Assembly (NCBI RefSeq): GCF_023898315.1
Contig: NC_064622.1
Coordinates: 171,698,178-171,762,177 of the forward strand
Source of the DNA: Schistocerca nitens
Taxonomy: Eukaryota > Arthropoda > Insecta > Orthoptera > Acrididae
DNA: 64,000 bases
Direction of reading: 5' to 3'
A program made the translations under genes and the position numbers. Every line of letters begins with the position of its first letter. Position 1 is the first letter of the stretch. Below, in pieces: positions 33,918 to 44,266 of this stretch. The notes under the pieces are model-generated. The model saw only the letters and a list, made by a program, of their open reading frames with translations. It was not told the DNA's origin and made no database searches.

Positions 33918-34296
33918 ACGGCTGGTCCCGGCGGAGTTTCGAGTCCTCCCTCTGGCGTGGGTGTGTGTGTGTTTGTCAAATGGTTCAAATGGCTCTGAGC
34001 ACTATGGGACTTAACATCTATGGTCATCAGTCCCCTAGAACTTAGAACTACTTAAACCTAACTAACCTAAGGACAGCACACAACACCCAATCATCACGAG
34101 GCAGAGAAAATCCCTGACCCCGCCGGGAATCGAACCCGGGAACCCGGGCGTGGGAAGCGAGAACGCTACCGCACGACCACGAGCTGCGGACTGTGTTTAT
34201 CGTTAGGGTTATTTAGGTTAAGTAGTGTGTAAGCTTAGGGACTGATGACTTTAGCAGTTCAGTCCCATAAGATTTCACACACATTTGAACATTTTT
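33918..34296 (+). repeat. SINE-D in Tc1-epsilon, holding SINE-A2
   Basis: The target sequence gaagagcacca stands at 33907-33917 and again at 34297-34307. The head is truncated (it starts acggctggtcccgg). The body is interrupted by SINE-A2 at 33978-34191, then resumes as cgttagggttatttaggtta and ends acacatttgaacattttt. Confidence 0.88.
33978..34191 (-). repeat. SINE-A2 inside SINE-D
   Basis: Flanked by tgtgtttgtc at 33968-33977 and tgtgtttatc at 34192-34201, both within SINE-D. Head and tail match the copy at 22116-22323 closely. It inserted after the SINE-D. Confidence 0.88.
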
Positions 34297-34309
34297 GAAG
34301 AGCACCAAG

Positions 34310-34507
34310 CCGGCCGAAGTGGCCGTGCGGTTAAAGGCGCTGCAGTCTGGAACCGCAAGTCCGCTACGGTCGCAGGTTCGAATCCTGCCTCGGGCATGGA
34401 TGTTTGTGATGTCCTTAGGTTAGTTAGGTTTAACTAGTTCTAAGTTCTAGGGGACTAATGACCTCAGCAGTTGAGTCCCATAGTGCTCAGAGCCATTTGA
34501 ACCATTT
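34310..34507 (+). repeat. SINE-A in the duplicated SINE-D target
   Basis: The copy is flanked by gaagagcaccaag at 34297-34309 and 34508-34520, so the target sequence now exists three times. The copy is nearly identical to 44067-44266: both have ggccgtgcggttaaaggc, the variant ggatgtttgtgatgtcc and tttaactagttctaag, and both end ccatttgaa without a poly-T tail. Confidence 0.92.
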
Positions 34508-35036
34508 GAAGAGCACCAAGATGAGTCCATCGTACTCCCTGGACACCAAACTACCCCGGATGGGATGGTATGGCCTGTAGTGTCCCTTCAGAATCTCAGT
34601 GACTCTCTTCTTGCATATTCCTAAGTGATCCGCGTTGTAGAATGTGGTGTTTCAGGCTTTTGACCGATGGTCACATTAATATGAATGGACAGTGCATAAT
34701 GAGATTTGTGACAAGACGAAGCACAACTTCTCATCTTTCTTCTTAGGAACAAAACAAATTGATGTTATCAAGAAATTGATAATGACTGTAGATACCCGGA
34801 TCCGGCAGTGACTGAGTGAGGGTGACACGGCGGCCGGTCGGTAGCGCTGGGCCTCCATGGCCTATTGGGGCAGAGTTAAGTTTAGTGTAGACCGTTATGC
34901 TTCCTAATTATAGGTTGTTTCTTTGAAAATTTTCACCAATAGGAAAACTGACTTAAGGAACGGAACACATCCTCTGCCCACGGTGAAGTAATCCCGAAAC
35001 TGACGACGAGTTTCAACGGTGGAATAACCACTTTAA

Positions 35037-35814
35037 GGGGGATAGGTCGTCAAACGGGCCGACTTGGAGCAGGAGAGGCACCACAAGACATTTTGTTTTA
35101 TACTGTCTATACTTTTACAAGTAAATTCATAAAACTTTGTCAGCATGACCAGGAAGGATTCAGGATTCACAGTCATAGCAGTAGAAGTGCAAAAACATAA
35201 AAAAATAAAATTTCTTACATGTGGAATTTCATCATTCTTTTACTTACTGTTGGCTGCATTTGTTGCTATATGTACATTTTTCTTCACAAGTAAGAGAGAT
35301 TCTTTGATGAATTTTGCACAGCATACAAACCATACTTACAGGTATATGAAACTCTAGAATTTTCCAAATCTATTAAAAACTGGGGTAAAAATTGAGATAA
35401 TTAACTACAAAATTTGATTTTTTTTCTAAACATAAAGTTTAAAACGTAACAGCTCATTCGTTTTTTCATAAATTAAATAGATTCTAGAGTTTCAGACACC
35501 TGTAAGTATGGTTTGTATGCTGTGCATAATTCATCGAACAGTCTCTCTTACTTATGAAGAAAAGTGTACCTATATCAACAAATGCAGCCGATAGTAAGTG
35601 AAAAAATGATGAAATTTCACATGTAAAAAAAATTATTTTGTTATGTTTTTTAACTTCCGCTGCTACGAGTGTTAATCCTGAATCCTTCCTGGCCATGCTG
35701 ACAAAGTTTTATGAATTTTCTTGTAAAAGTATAGACAGTGGAAATTAAAATGTCCTGTGGTGCCTCTCCTGCTCCAAGTCGGTCCATTTGACGTCCTACC
35801 CCCCTTAAGCTAAG
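35037..35814. mobile_element. Foldback transposon, TTAA target, arms about 320 bp
   Basis: The element lies between TTAA at 35033-35036 and 35815-35818 and starts GGGGGATAGGTCG, with the right end the complement of GGGGGGTAGGACG. The arms (about 35037-35360 and 35484-35814) pair along their length with an AT-rich loop of about 120 bases. TTAA duplication is the hallmark of piggyBac-type transposases, so a piggyBac-mobilised MITE is a reasonable inference. Each arm has a 70-codon frame (35145-35357 plus strand and 35484-35696 minus strand). Most differences between the two change the amino acid, so I do not call them genes. Confidence 0.8.
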
Positions 35815-36069
35815 GTTTCAATGGCAGTCCGCAGTTTTTAGATGACCGGAACTTTGTAACTTCTGAAATGGCATCGCATCGGTAAGAATCCATCGCTGTG
35901 TTATGATGCGTATGTTGTGTAATAATTGAATTCGTATTAATTAAAAACCGTCAGAAGTTGCTACGGGCTGTATTTGATGATGCTGGCATTGAAGGAGAAT
36001 AGTTTGGGTACTAGTTGAAGATACGCCGCCTATTGTGGGAGCACCAAATACGCAGAAGAAACTAGTTAC

Positions 36070-36480
36070 TTGGTTAACAGTCATGTACTGCTGTATACCG
36101 GCTGCCTTTTTTTCGTCGAGTGTACGTTACCGGACAACTTTTGTGCTCGTGTGTTGGCCACCCTGTCTTGCGTGCTCTCGCCTCGCCTCGCCGTGGCACC
36201 GGTACAGCGCCTGGCGCGCGCCGCCGCGTCTGATAAATTATTTAGCCGCGACAACAAGTGTTTTCTGATTCTCATTCAAAACAGTTTCATGCAATATTCA
36301 TGCGGCCGGCTGGCGGCCAGGCGGCTACCGTATAATTGCCGGCCCCTCTCGCGCCATCAGCTGATCCGCTCGCTACTGGGTCACCGGCGGACGCGCCGAG
36401 CCACGCCGACCCGGGCCGGCCTCACGCACGCGCCGACGTCTTCATGCTTCCTTCCTCTTCCCTTTCCACGGCGCCACACT
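36070..36480. promoter_or_regulatory. CpG-rich block with AT-rich core
   Basis: GC- and CpG-rich sequence stands out from AT-rich flanks. It encloses an AT-rich core of about 80 bases (36231-36305) that begins TGATAAATTATTTAG, which contains a TGATNNAT site typical of Hox/Exd binding, and holds ttcatgcaatattcatg. The block as a whole resembles an insect developmental enhancer or promoter. There is no convincing TATA box. A 169-codon frame (36070-36579) crosses it without domains. The regulatory role is inference. Confidence 0.3.
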
Positions 36481-37189
36481 GCCAGTCATGAATATATACT
36501 GTCTTCGGTTGGCTTATCGTTCAATAACTGCACAAATTATTATAACCTGTTCTACCCGAGAATATCTCATAAATACTAGGAATAGTCATACAGTTTTAAT
36601 TATCACCTCCAAAAATTTTAATTACTGCCAAACAATAGTTTCTTCGTACGAGAGAAACAACTCACTGTGCCGTTTCAAGGGAATATTAATGACGAAGTGT
36701 GATGTCGTACCTAAAATAAAGGCAAGATGTGGGCTGTCAAATGACCTGAAGCGTCTCCGTAGAACAGAAACATCCTCTCCGGCAAATTACCGCGGCCTTT
36801 GCCTTGAGAGTCCCCCGTAACCTAATCAGGAGATTTCGATAGTATGCTCCTGTTACGGTTTGGTACTTGCAATTATTATCAATTGGTAAAAATTTGCTTC
36901 TGCGGTGATCCAGAGTGAAAGGTCTCTGTTGGATTCCTTTCATGTTAATGTCTTAAATCTGTTGTCATTTACGGCATAAATTCCTCTTCTAAATTTACTG
37001 TGGTGTTTCTGACTATCTGGGAGGAGACTGAGCAGTGGAACGTGTTACTTTTACACATAATCAAGAACCATCTGTCACACCACTACACTTTAAAACACAG
37101 TTTATATGTAATTCATGTCACACAGTCTCATACAGAACCTACATCCGTTTCTTTTATATACTGTATATGATAAGATACTGTCATCCCCC
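36481..37189. other. No gene recognised
   Basis: Nothing supported in this stretch; frames 36488-36820 and 36737-36943 have no domain. Confidence 0.45.
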
Positions 37190-37396
37190 AGCCGGCCGGA
37201 GTGGCCGAGCGGTTAAAGGCGCTACAGTCTGGAACCGCACGACCGCTACGGTCGCAGGTTCGAATCCTGCCTCGGGCATGGATGTGTGTGATGTCCTTAG
37301 GTTAGTTAGGTTTAAGTAGTTCTAAGTTCTAGGGGACTTATGACCACAGCAGTTGAGTCCCATAGTGCTCAGAGCCATTTGAACCATTTTTTTTTT
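37190..37396 (+). repeat. SINE-A, full length, young
   Basis: Flanked by gtcatccccc at 37180-37189 and 37397-37406 with no mismatch. It has a complete head (gccggccggagtggccgagc), B-box ggttcgaatcc, a complete body and a T9-10 tail. Perfect duplication and full length suggest recent insertion. Confidence 0.92.
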
Positions 37397-37406
37397 GTCA
37401 TCCCCC

Positions 37407-38840
37407 TTTCCTTCTGTGTGAGAGGATGAATGAGCAAATGTATTTGTAGTTGCATGCTTGAGGGTAGCAGACAAGCCTGTCTGCTAGAGAACAGTAGGAC
37501 CAACGACGGAACAGGTAGCTACGCTTGATAAAAGCAAAGAGGTTTCTATTCTTAGTATGGTCCTGTCCGTCCCTTATCATGATGGTATAGGAAGCTGCCT
37601 CTCTGGTCACTTCCGTTTGTATCTGTTAAGCACCCTTGATAGGGGCCCATGGCAGTCTGACCGCGGCGAGCGTCTGAAGTGGTAAGATCTCCGGCTAAGC
37701 GCGTATCTGCTAAGTCCGTAGGACAATGGATTTCTTAAGTTCAGCCTAACTGAAAATTTAATCACCTTTATTTCAGGCTTAGATCTAAAATATCTAATGT
37801 TATCTTAAATTGCAATGCAGTGTAATTCGAGTGTGAAGTTCAGAATATCTTCCAGTAGTTGCTTTGTCACTACTTCATGAGTAACGTGGAACCACATGTG
37901 GATGATCCGTAACTGTAACTAAGGTCATCAATCATAAATGCGAATATGCGTGAGATTGCAACATTTCGTCTTGACAATATTTTTCAATATAGCAACTTTT
38001 CTTTATGTTCAACCCACGTGGGGTGTACATTGTGAGACCAGTACCACGTGCTTATACAATTGTTTGACCCATCAGGTTAATAGTAAGACGATAGTAACCA
38101 GTTCGAGGTTTTTCTTTTGTAAATTGCGTTTCGATGTAATTTATTTTAATTGTCAAAATTATTGTGGAGTTACACTCTTTGTGTATACCAAGTTGACCAC
38201 GTGAAGCATGTGGTGTAATCATCAAAGTAGCCCGCAGCTATTCTTTTCGGGAAGATTTCACAGAGAGTTAGTATGAATTTAGTATACCAGTGTGTGGTAA
38301 TTTCATGACGGACAGGATTGCGCTACGAACGTAACTTGTTTGGTTGAAAATTGAATCGGTTGGTTGTGGTTAATTTCCTCTTGCATATGTTTCAACGTTC
38401 TTCGTGTGTTATTTTATGAGTGCGGTGTTGTATGCAGTCTCCCAATCTTGCCTCCACATTTGATGTGTTCCGTAATTTACACAATCCTAAATAAGGCACC
38501 AGTTTAGTTATGAATCAATTTTGATATGCTGAAATTTTAACGGAACAATGATCAATGTTAAAATAAATGTCCAAATATAAACTGATTTATTTCTTTTTGT
38601 TTACATTCTCTTTTTATACATATATCACCGGTTGTCGTAAGATGACTATTAAAAGATTATAATTAGTGTTAGTCTGGTTGGGAATGTGGTAAGCTAGACT
38701 GGATACCTGGTGAAACAGTTGCTCAGTAATGCAAGATTGACTTCCCCAGACAGCTCACGGCTTTTAACCTGCTTTTATTGTCTTGAATATTAGCACCGCT
38801 TTCAGAACAAATTAATGCATCAACATTACAGCAGCCTCTA
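37407..38840. other. Unassigned block, no coding signal
   Basis: No domain was recognised. The sequence from about 37420 to 38580 has the feel of an untranslated region, with AATAAA-like sites (ttaaaataaatgtcc near 38560). The frame 37938-38204 has no known motif. Confidence 0.35.
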
Positions 38841-38844
38841 AACC

Positions 38845-38930
38845 AGTGGTAGTCAAATTGTAACTCGCGTGCCGCATGCGGCTTAAATCAAGTATTCTTG
38901 CGGATCGCTGTTAACCATATTTTATAGTAA
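38845..38930 (+). repeat. Possible hAT-type terminus
   Basis: The phrase cagtggtagtcaaattgtaa and the following ctcgcgtgccgcatgcggc look like the ends of hAT-type MITEs, which start CAGNGGT and often contain a tgcggctcgcg-like palindrome. No matching right end was found nearby, so this may be a fragment. Confidence 0.25.
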
Positions 38931-39697
38931 TGTGTGTCTGGCAACTAACAGCCTCAGCCAAAAACGTCACGCAAGGTTAAGAGCTCATTAAAAGTGTATT
39001 TCTCCTACTCTGTAAGAAACAAAAAATACTTTAAGAGACAGTAATATTTTAGGAAGTGCTTAGTTTTAATCGACTCTGGCTAATTCGGCCGTGAGCTAAG
39101 TAAAGTTGTCCGCTTGCCTCAGCGGCAGTGGGGTAAGTAATCAGCCCACTGCGGGGTTAGAGGGTACGAGAGGGGAAGTGTTTTATTCTTTGTCTTCCAG
39201 TGCTGACAACTCACTAGCGTGCGCTAGTCGTACCGATCAGCTGCTATGGTATAGACTTTGACGCAGAAATAACACTGATTTATGAATGAGTTTAAAGATA
39301 CGGTCATCTTGAAATGTGGTGCATATTTGAAGCAGGGAATAGGAAATTAAATCAAGGCCGTTGTAAGAAATGCTAACACTAAAAGATAAATGACGTCCAT
39401 AACATTCGGGAAACATTTGTGGACGTATCTCACATTGCATAATACACTTAAAAATAAGCACAGTTGCTGTTATTAATCAGTTAACCATTCGCTCACACAG
39501 GCAACACAATCACACTAGCACAGCTTTGGGAGCCCTGAGGGAGGCAGCAATCTGAAACTGAGAAGAGTCGACACGAATGTTGCGAATGCTGCCGACTTTT
39601 AACGAACAATATTTGGGACCCAGCGGCCAACTTATCGCACCCTTCCTATAGCTAGTGTGTTGGGGCTCATGACATACTAATTTGTGTACATATGAGA

Positions 39698-39850
39698 AAA
39701 GTACCACCACAGCTGTATCCTGAGAATGCCTTTATTCTACCACACGACTAATTTCAGCGGCACATTACCGCCATCCTCAGGCCGCCGAAATTAACCGTGT
39801 GATTGAATAAAGACATTCTCAAAATACAGCTGCGGTGATACTTTTACTCC
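39698..39850. repeat. Inverted repeat of about 155 bp
   Basis: Arms pair as ccacagctgtatcctgagaa with the complement of tctcaaaatacagctgcgg, and as ctttattctaccacacgac with the complement of cgtgtgattgaataaag. The middle (cggcacattaccgccatcctc) contains a hammerhead-like CTGAGGATGG on the minus strand. It might be two terminal copies of one element in opposite orientation. Confidence 0.6.
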
Positions 39851-39861
39851 TATATACTGGG

Positions 39862-40112
39862 TGATCAAAAAGTCAGTACAAATTTGAAAACTTAATAAAC
39901 CACGGAATAATGTAGATAGAGAGGTAAAAATTGACACACATGCTTGGAATGGCATGGGGTTTTATCAGAACAAAAAAAAAAAAACAAAGTTCACGAAGTG
40001 TCTGACAGATGGCGCTGGACAGCAAAACGTCAGTGACTGCGCATGACAATGAGAGAGAGAATCAGATGCGCCAGCAGTCGCAGCATCTTGACGTTACCTG
40101 AAAAGGCGCTTA
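39862..40112. mobile_element. Mariner-type terminal fragment
   Basis: Starts with ctgggtgatcaaaaagtcag, a typical mariner-type end, followed by a stretch ending near gttacctgaaaaggcg. The transposase and the second end are absent. A 13-A run is at about 39971. It is likely a terminal fragment of a longer element. Confidence 0.5.
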
Positions 40113-40194
40113 GTGTCTTAGTGACTTGAAACAAATTTTATACACAATTTATAACCTTTATGAAACTTTTTTCTTACTGACAGTCCTCACAATA

Positions 40195-41000
40195 TGATGA
40201 TAAAGGAAAGTGTATCCCTTACTACATTTTCGCTATTCGTGTAGCAAAACTGCTGCATCAGGCATGACGTTTAAATTTGTTACTTCTTTACCACAAATTC
40301 GCGACACATTTTGCAGACATTCTTGAATTATACCACTGCATATACCTGCAAAATTATATCATTATACGCCGTACGACTCAGTAGATATGACGTCTTAACC
40401 ACTGAGATGTGAAAAACTGTTGCATCATGCATGACGTTAAAATTTATTATTTCTTTGTTCTTAACTCTACTCACTACATATTACGCAGCCGGTATCCACA
40501 CATGCCGCTGAATGCACCTACAAAATAAACGTAAATGTGGTCCGTAGTACACTGTAATGCGCTGTTTATTTAATCGTGCCAATAGCTAATTTCCACTAAG
40601 CGTCATTGTCAAGCGCATTTGTAACATCTGTATTTCATGTCATTTTCAAGTCACTCTTAAATACAGGTAAAAGGTAGCCATATTAAGTCATTTTACGAAC
40701 GGATGCACAATACAGTTACATGATGCAATATGGCTGCTTTTTACCTGTAGCTAAGAGTAATTTGAAAATAACATGAAATGCAGATGTTACAGATGAGCTT
40801 GACTATGACGCTTAGTCGAAATTAGGTAATCGCACAATTAAACAAACATCGCATTACAGTCTACTACGAATCATGTTTACATTTGTTAAGCATCTTGAGG
40901 CTGTGGGATCCCCACAAGTACAAAATTTTACCTATAAAATCATACCATTGCACAACGCATAGTACAGGAGATATGACTTCTTAAATATTGAGCTGCGTGA
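40195..41000. repeat. Array of diverged repeats of about 180 bp
   Basis: gcatcaggcatgacgtttaa at about 40257 recurs as gcatcatgcatgacgttaaa at about 40423. The phrase cagtagatatgacgtctt at about 40379 recurs as caggagatatgacttctt at about 40966. The copies look like parts of a unit of about 170-180 bp, with the foldback at 40527-40887 dropped into the second unit. Divergence is high. Confidence 0.5.
40527..40887. mobile_element. Foldback/MITE, arms about 160 bp
   Basis: Arms at 40527-40684 and 40726-40887 are inverted copies: for example cgtagtacactgtaatgcg pairs with the complement of cgcattacagtctactacg, and acaggtaaaaggtagccata with the complement of atggctgctttttacctgt. A loop of about 41 bases separates them. 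It has no coding capacity. Confidence 0.7.
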
Positions 41001-41910
41001 CATTGCGCATTTACTCGAAATTTGGTATTCGTCAATAGTATCTAATGACTTGATTCGAATAAAGAGCGTTAAAATTACAGCCTACGACAGACCATGACTT
41101 CTTTTATAAACTGTCTGTCAGAATTATGCTATTTCGGCACAAAAAGCTCTCAGCATCTACCTTCCCGACGGTCGTTGGTTCTTCATCTTTTTCGGCGGTA
41201 GAAAATCCACTTGTTTCCATTGCTTGCTGTGATTCTTTGCCCCGTGGTCACACTGAGACACGCAGCACTCATTCACGGTGACTGGGTGGCTAAAGAGATT
41301 GTAAGTAGGCTGTTTAGGTTTTTATATCGGTAACGCAACGTAGCGCTCTGTATGAAAATCACTGGCTGTGCTGTGTGCTGGTTAGCATTGTTGTAATATT
41401 CGCTATTGTAGTGTTGGGCAGTTGGATGTTAACAGCGCCTAGCGTTGCGCAGTTGGAGGTGAGCCGCCAGCAGTGGTGGATGTGGGGAGAGAGATAGCGG
41501 AGTTTTGAGAGCGGATGATCTGGACGTGTGTCCTTCAGAGACAGTAAATTTGTAAGACTGGATGTCATGAACTGATATATATATATATTATGACTTATGA
41601 ACACTATTAAGGTAAATACATTGTTTGTTCTCTATCAAAATCTTTCATTTGCTAACTATGCCTATCAGTAGTTAGTCCCTTCAGTAGTTAGAATCTTTTA
41701 TTTAGCTGGCAGTAGTGGCGCTCGCTGTATTACAGTAGTTCGAGTAACGAAAATTTTTGTGAGGTAAGTGATTCATGAAAGGTATAGGTTATTGTTAGTC
41801 GGGGCCATTCTTTTGTAGGGATTTTTGAAAGTCAGATTACGTTGCGCTAAAAATATTGTGTGTCAGTTTAAGCACAGTCATTTATAATTTTTCCAGGAGG
41901 ACGTTTCAAG
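41001..41910. other. Unassigned block, probably dispersed repeat
   Basis: From about 41298 (gtaagtaggctgtttaggtt) to 41910 (ggaggacgtttcaagatcc) the sequence has an anonymous repeat-like character and resembles something I associate with locust repeats, unverified. A short (at)n tract is at 41576-41589. No gene was recognised. Confidence 0.3.
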
Positions 41911-42230
41911 ATCCTCTGGGTTGGACTGACATTGATCCAACATTTATGCTGGTACCGCCGTTCGATTGGCTTTATGAATGGGTGTGAGCAGTCACCGAAC
42001 ACAGCAGGTAGCGTGCAGAATGTTGAAAAGTAATCCTTGATTGATTTTCACATTTGCCACTATCGACTCGATTATGTTATGCTGGTGTCGTAGATGCGAA
42101 TTTGGTGCCTTAACCGACGTGTGATCAAAGGTATTCCTCGTCTAATACGATGATACATTCATGTGTCTGTGTCTAGCTGCCGTCACGAACTAAGAGAACA
42201 AGCGTGTACTCATTTCCGTATCCACCGGCA

Positions 42231-42439
42231 GGCCGCGCGGGATTAGCCGAGCGGTCTGAGACGCTGCAGTCATGGACTGTGCGGCTGGTCCCGACGGAGG
42301 TTCGAGTCCTCACTCGGGCATGGGTGTGTGTGTGTTTGTCGTTAGGATAATTTAGGTTAAGTAGTGTGTAAGCTTAGGGACTGATGACCTTAGCAGTTAA
42401 GTCCCATAAGATTTCCCACACATTTCAACATTTTTTTTT
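42231..42439 (+). repeat. SINE-D, full length
   Basis: Flanked by tccaccggca at 42221-42230 and 42440-42449. The head (ggccgcgcgggattagccga), B-box (gaggttcgagtcctc), a gt-repeat, a body (ttaggttaagtagtgtgtaa, gggactgatgacc) and a poly-T tail are complete. The tail is related to that of SINE-A but distinct. Confidence 0.92.
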
Positions 42440-42507
42440 TCCACCGGCACTAACAATGCATTACACCTGACACTCTACATCCACTGTTTTGAGTTGTTTG
42501 CCGGTCG

Positions 42508-42930
42508 GGGTGGCCGAGCGGTTCTAGGCGCTACAGTGGGGAACCGAGCGACCGCTACGGTCGCAGGTTCGAATCCTGCCTCGGGCATGGATGTGTGTGA
42601 TGTCCTTAGGTTAGATAGGTTTAAGTACTTCTAAGTTCTAGGGGACTGATAACCTCAAAAAAAAAAAAATGCTTCAAATGGCTCTGAGCACTATGGGACT
42701 TAACATCTGTGGTCATCAGTCCCCTAGAACTTAGAACTACTTAAACCTAACTAACCTAAGGACATCACACACATCCATGCCCGAGGCAGGATTCGAACCT
42801 GCGACCGTAGCAGTCGCGCGGTTCCGGACTGAGCGCCTAGAACCGCTAGACCACCGCGGCCGGCCTGATAACCTCAGAAGCTATGTCCCGTAGTGCTCAG
42901 AGCCACTTCAACCATTTTTTTTTTTTTTTG
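42508..42930 (+). repeat. SINE-A, outer, holding an inverted SINE-A
   Basis: A sense SINE-A whose head begins gccggtcggggtggccgagc. The body is opened at ctgataacctca by another SINE-A in the opposite direction (42658-42864) and resumes as gaagctatgtcccgtagtgc, ending in about 15 T. The two SINEs form a large inverted pair. Confidence 0.9.
42658..42864 (-). repeat. SINE-A inserted in SINE-A
   Basis: Flanked by ctgataacctca at 42646-42657 and 42865-42876. It has an A-rich end (complement of the poly-T tail), a full body and a head ending in accgcggccggc, the variant also seen at 21152-21354. Confidence 0.92.
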
Positions 42931-43154
42931 GGTGTTTGGAAAAATCATTCAGTCTTCCGAAACCTCAAAATTCAGTTAATCCCACGAATAATATTCGCTA
43001 ATACTGTCCTACCACGTCCACAGTGCTCACTGATGCACTATATGAAATATATGTTGCAGCGTACAGCAAGAGTGATCGTACTTCATATAACCAACTGTTT
43101 ACACTGCAAGCTGTAAGGATGCAAATATATACAGTAGACAGTTATTGAACTCTA

Positions 43155-43820
43155 TGAAAATGACGTAAATTAGTTATGAAGTACGGCGTGCACCCACTTT
43201 ATTCAACATGTAAACGTCAGTACAGATATTCGGATTTAGGTTATGGCATGTTCGATATGCCTGCCACCATTGGCGATGATGTGGCGCAGATGAATTGTGA
43301 AATTCTGCATGACCCGCTGAAGTGTTGGGCCATCGATGCTGTCGATGACCTCCTGAATGGCTGTTTTCAGCTCAGCAATGATTTTGGGGTTATCGCTGTA
43401 CACCTCATCTTTAATATAGCCCCACAATAAGGAGTCGCATGTATTCAGATCCAAAGACTATGGAGGCAAATCGAGGCCCATGCCAGTGAACTCTTGGTAT
43501 CCCATAGCCAGAACGCGGTCCCCAAAGTACTCCTCCAGGACATCACTCTTCTCCTTCGATGGGGCCGAGCTTCAACTTACATGAACCACATCTTGTCGTA
43601 ATCAGGCTCACTTTGGATAATGGGTATGAAATCATCTTCCAAAACCTTCACGTACCGTTCGGTGTTCAGCGTGTCATGAAGGAATAGTGCACCGGTTATT
43701 CCGTGACTGGACACTATTTACCACACAGTCACCCGTTGAGGGTGAAGAGAGTTATCGATCGCGAAATGCGGATTCTCAGTCCCCCAAATGCGCCAATTTT
43801 TCTTATTGACGGCCGACAAC
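43155..43820 (-). pseudogene. Mariner-type transposase remnant
   Basis: On the minus strand fragments read in order: NWRIWGTENPHFAIDNSLH and PQRVTVW (43718-43810), then a broken stretch with RYVKVLEDDFIPIIQSE, then LDLNTCDSLLWGYIKDEVY and LQRVMQNFTIHLRHIIANGG (43454-43236). The catalytic LDLNTCD block keeps the last aspartate. Stops and frameshifts are many. Only the C-terminal part survives. Confidence 0.65.
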
Positions 43821-44066
43821 AACAAAACTTGAGCGCATGCGCATACTAATTCCCATAATGGCCCGCGGCCAACCATACAGTTTGAACATCTTAACTCCAA
43901 TCGTTCAGAAGTTTTGTCGATTTTATTTCATGTAGTTCAGTAGTTGTCGCCCTGCATATGATAACACACCGATGGTGTGTAATCGTCACATCGCCAAACT
44001 CTTGCCTCCCAGTGGAATAAAGTGCTGAAAGATGAAGTAAACTTGTACAGACAGTTAGCTGTTTTG

Positions 44067-44266
44067 CCGGCCGAAGTGGCCGTGCGGTTAAAGGCGCTGC
44101 AGTCTGGAACCGCGAGACCGCTACGGTCGCAGGTTCGAATCCTGCCTCGGGCATGGATGTTTGTGATGTCCTTAGGTTAGTTAGGTTTAACTAGTTCTAA
44201 GTTCTAGGGGACTAATGACCTCAGCAGTTGAGTCCCATAGTGCTCAGAGCCATTTGAACCATTTGA
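44067..44266 (+). repeat. SINE-A, young subfamily
   Basis: Flanked by agttagctgttttg at 44053-44066 and 44267-44280. Same diagnostic variants as 34310-34507 (ggccgtgcgg, ggatgtttgtg, tttaactag, actaatgacc) and no poly-T tail. Complete, with only a couple of differences from that copy in the head. Confidence 0.92.

Larger units (their letters stand above)
33124..34694 (+). pseudogene. Tc1-epsilon element with three SINEs
   Basis: Terminal repeats: ggtccagtcacattaatgtg near 33125 and its diverged complement tggtcacattaatatgaatg near 34672. The broken transposase runs HWLSGKGRKHFRKFSHCS, then HNWTSTEGLHVAFSDD with the first catalytic D (about 33697-33745), then QDNAKCHTACS (second D, about 33860) and WFEEHQ, where the SINEs are inserted. 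Coding resumes after them as EEHQDESIVLPGHQTT. It has several stops and frameshifts and is inactive. Confidence 0.75.

Noticed and set aside
35145-35696. Pair of near-identical 70-residue membrane-like proteins on opposite strands
   Set aside because: They lie in the two arms of one foldback element, and most differences between them change the amino acid. That pattern fits drift of a palindrome rather than two maintained genes.
36070-36579. 169-codon open frame
   Set aside because: Same reason: a GC-rich block with arginine- and alanine-rich translation and no recognisable domain.
37190-37265. tRNA-like sequence with A and B boxes, as a possible tRNA gene
   Set aside because: It is the head of a SINE-A with body, tail and target duplication; the same applies to the heads at 5172, 10607, 18143, 21514, 34310, 42231, 42508 and 44067.
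41298-41910. Named repeat family for this block
   Set aside because: It feels familiar as a locust repeat, but I see no terminal structure or target duplication that would support a class.
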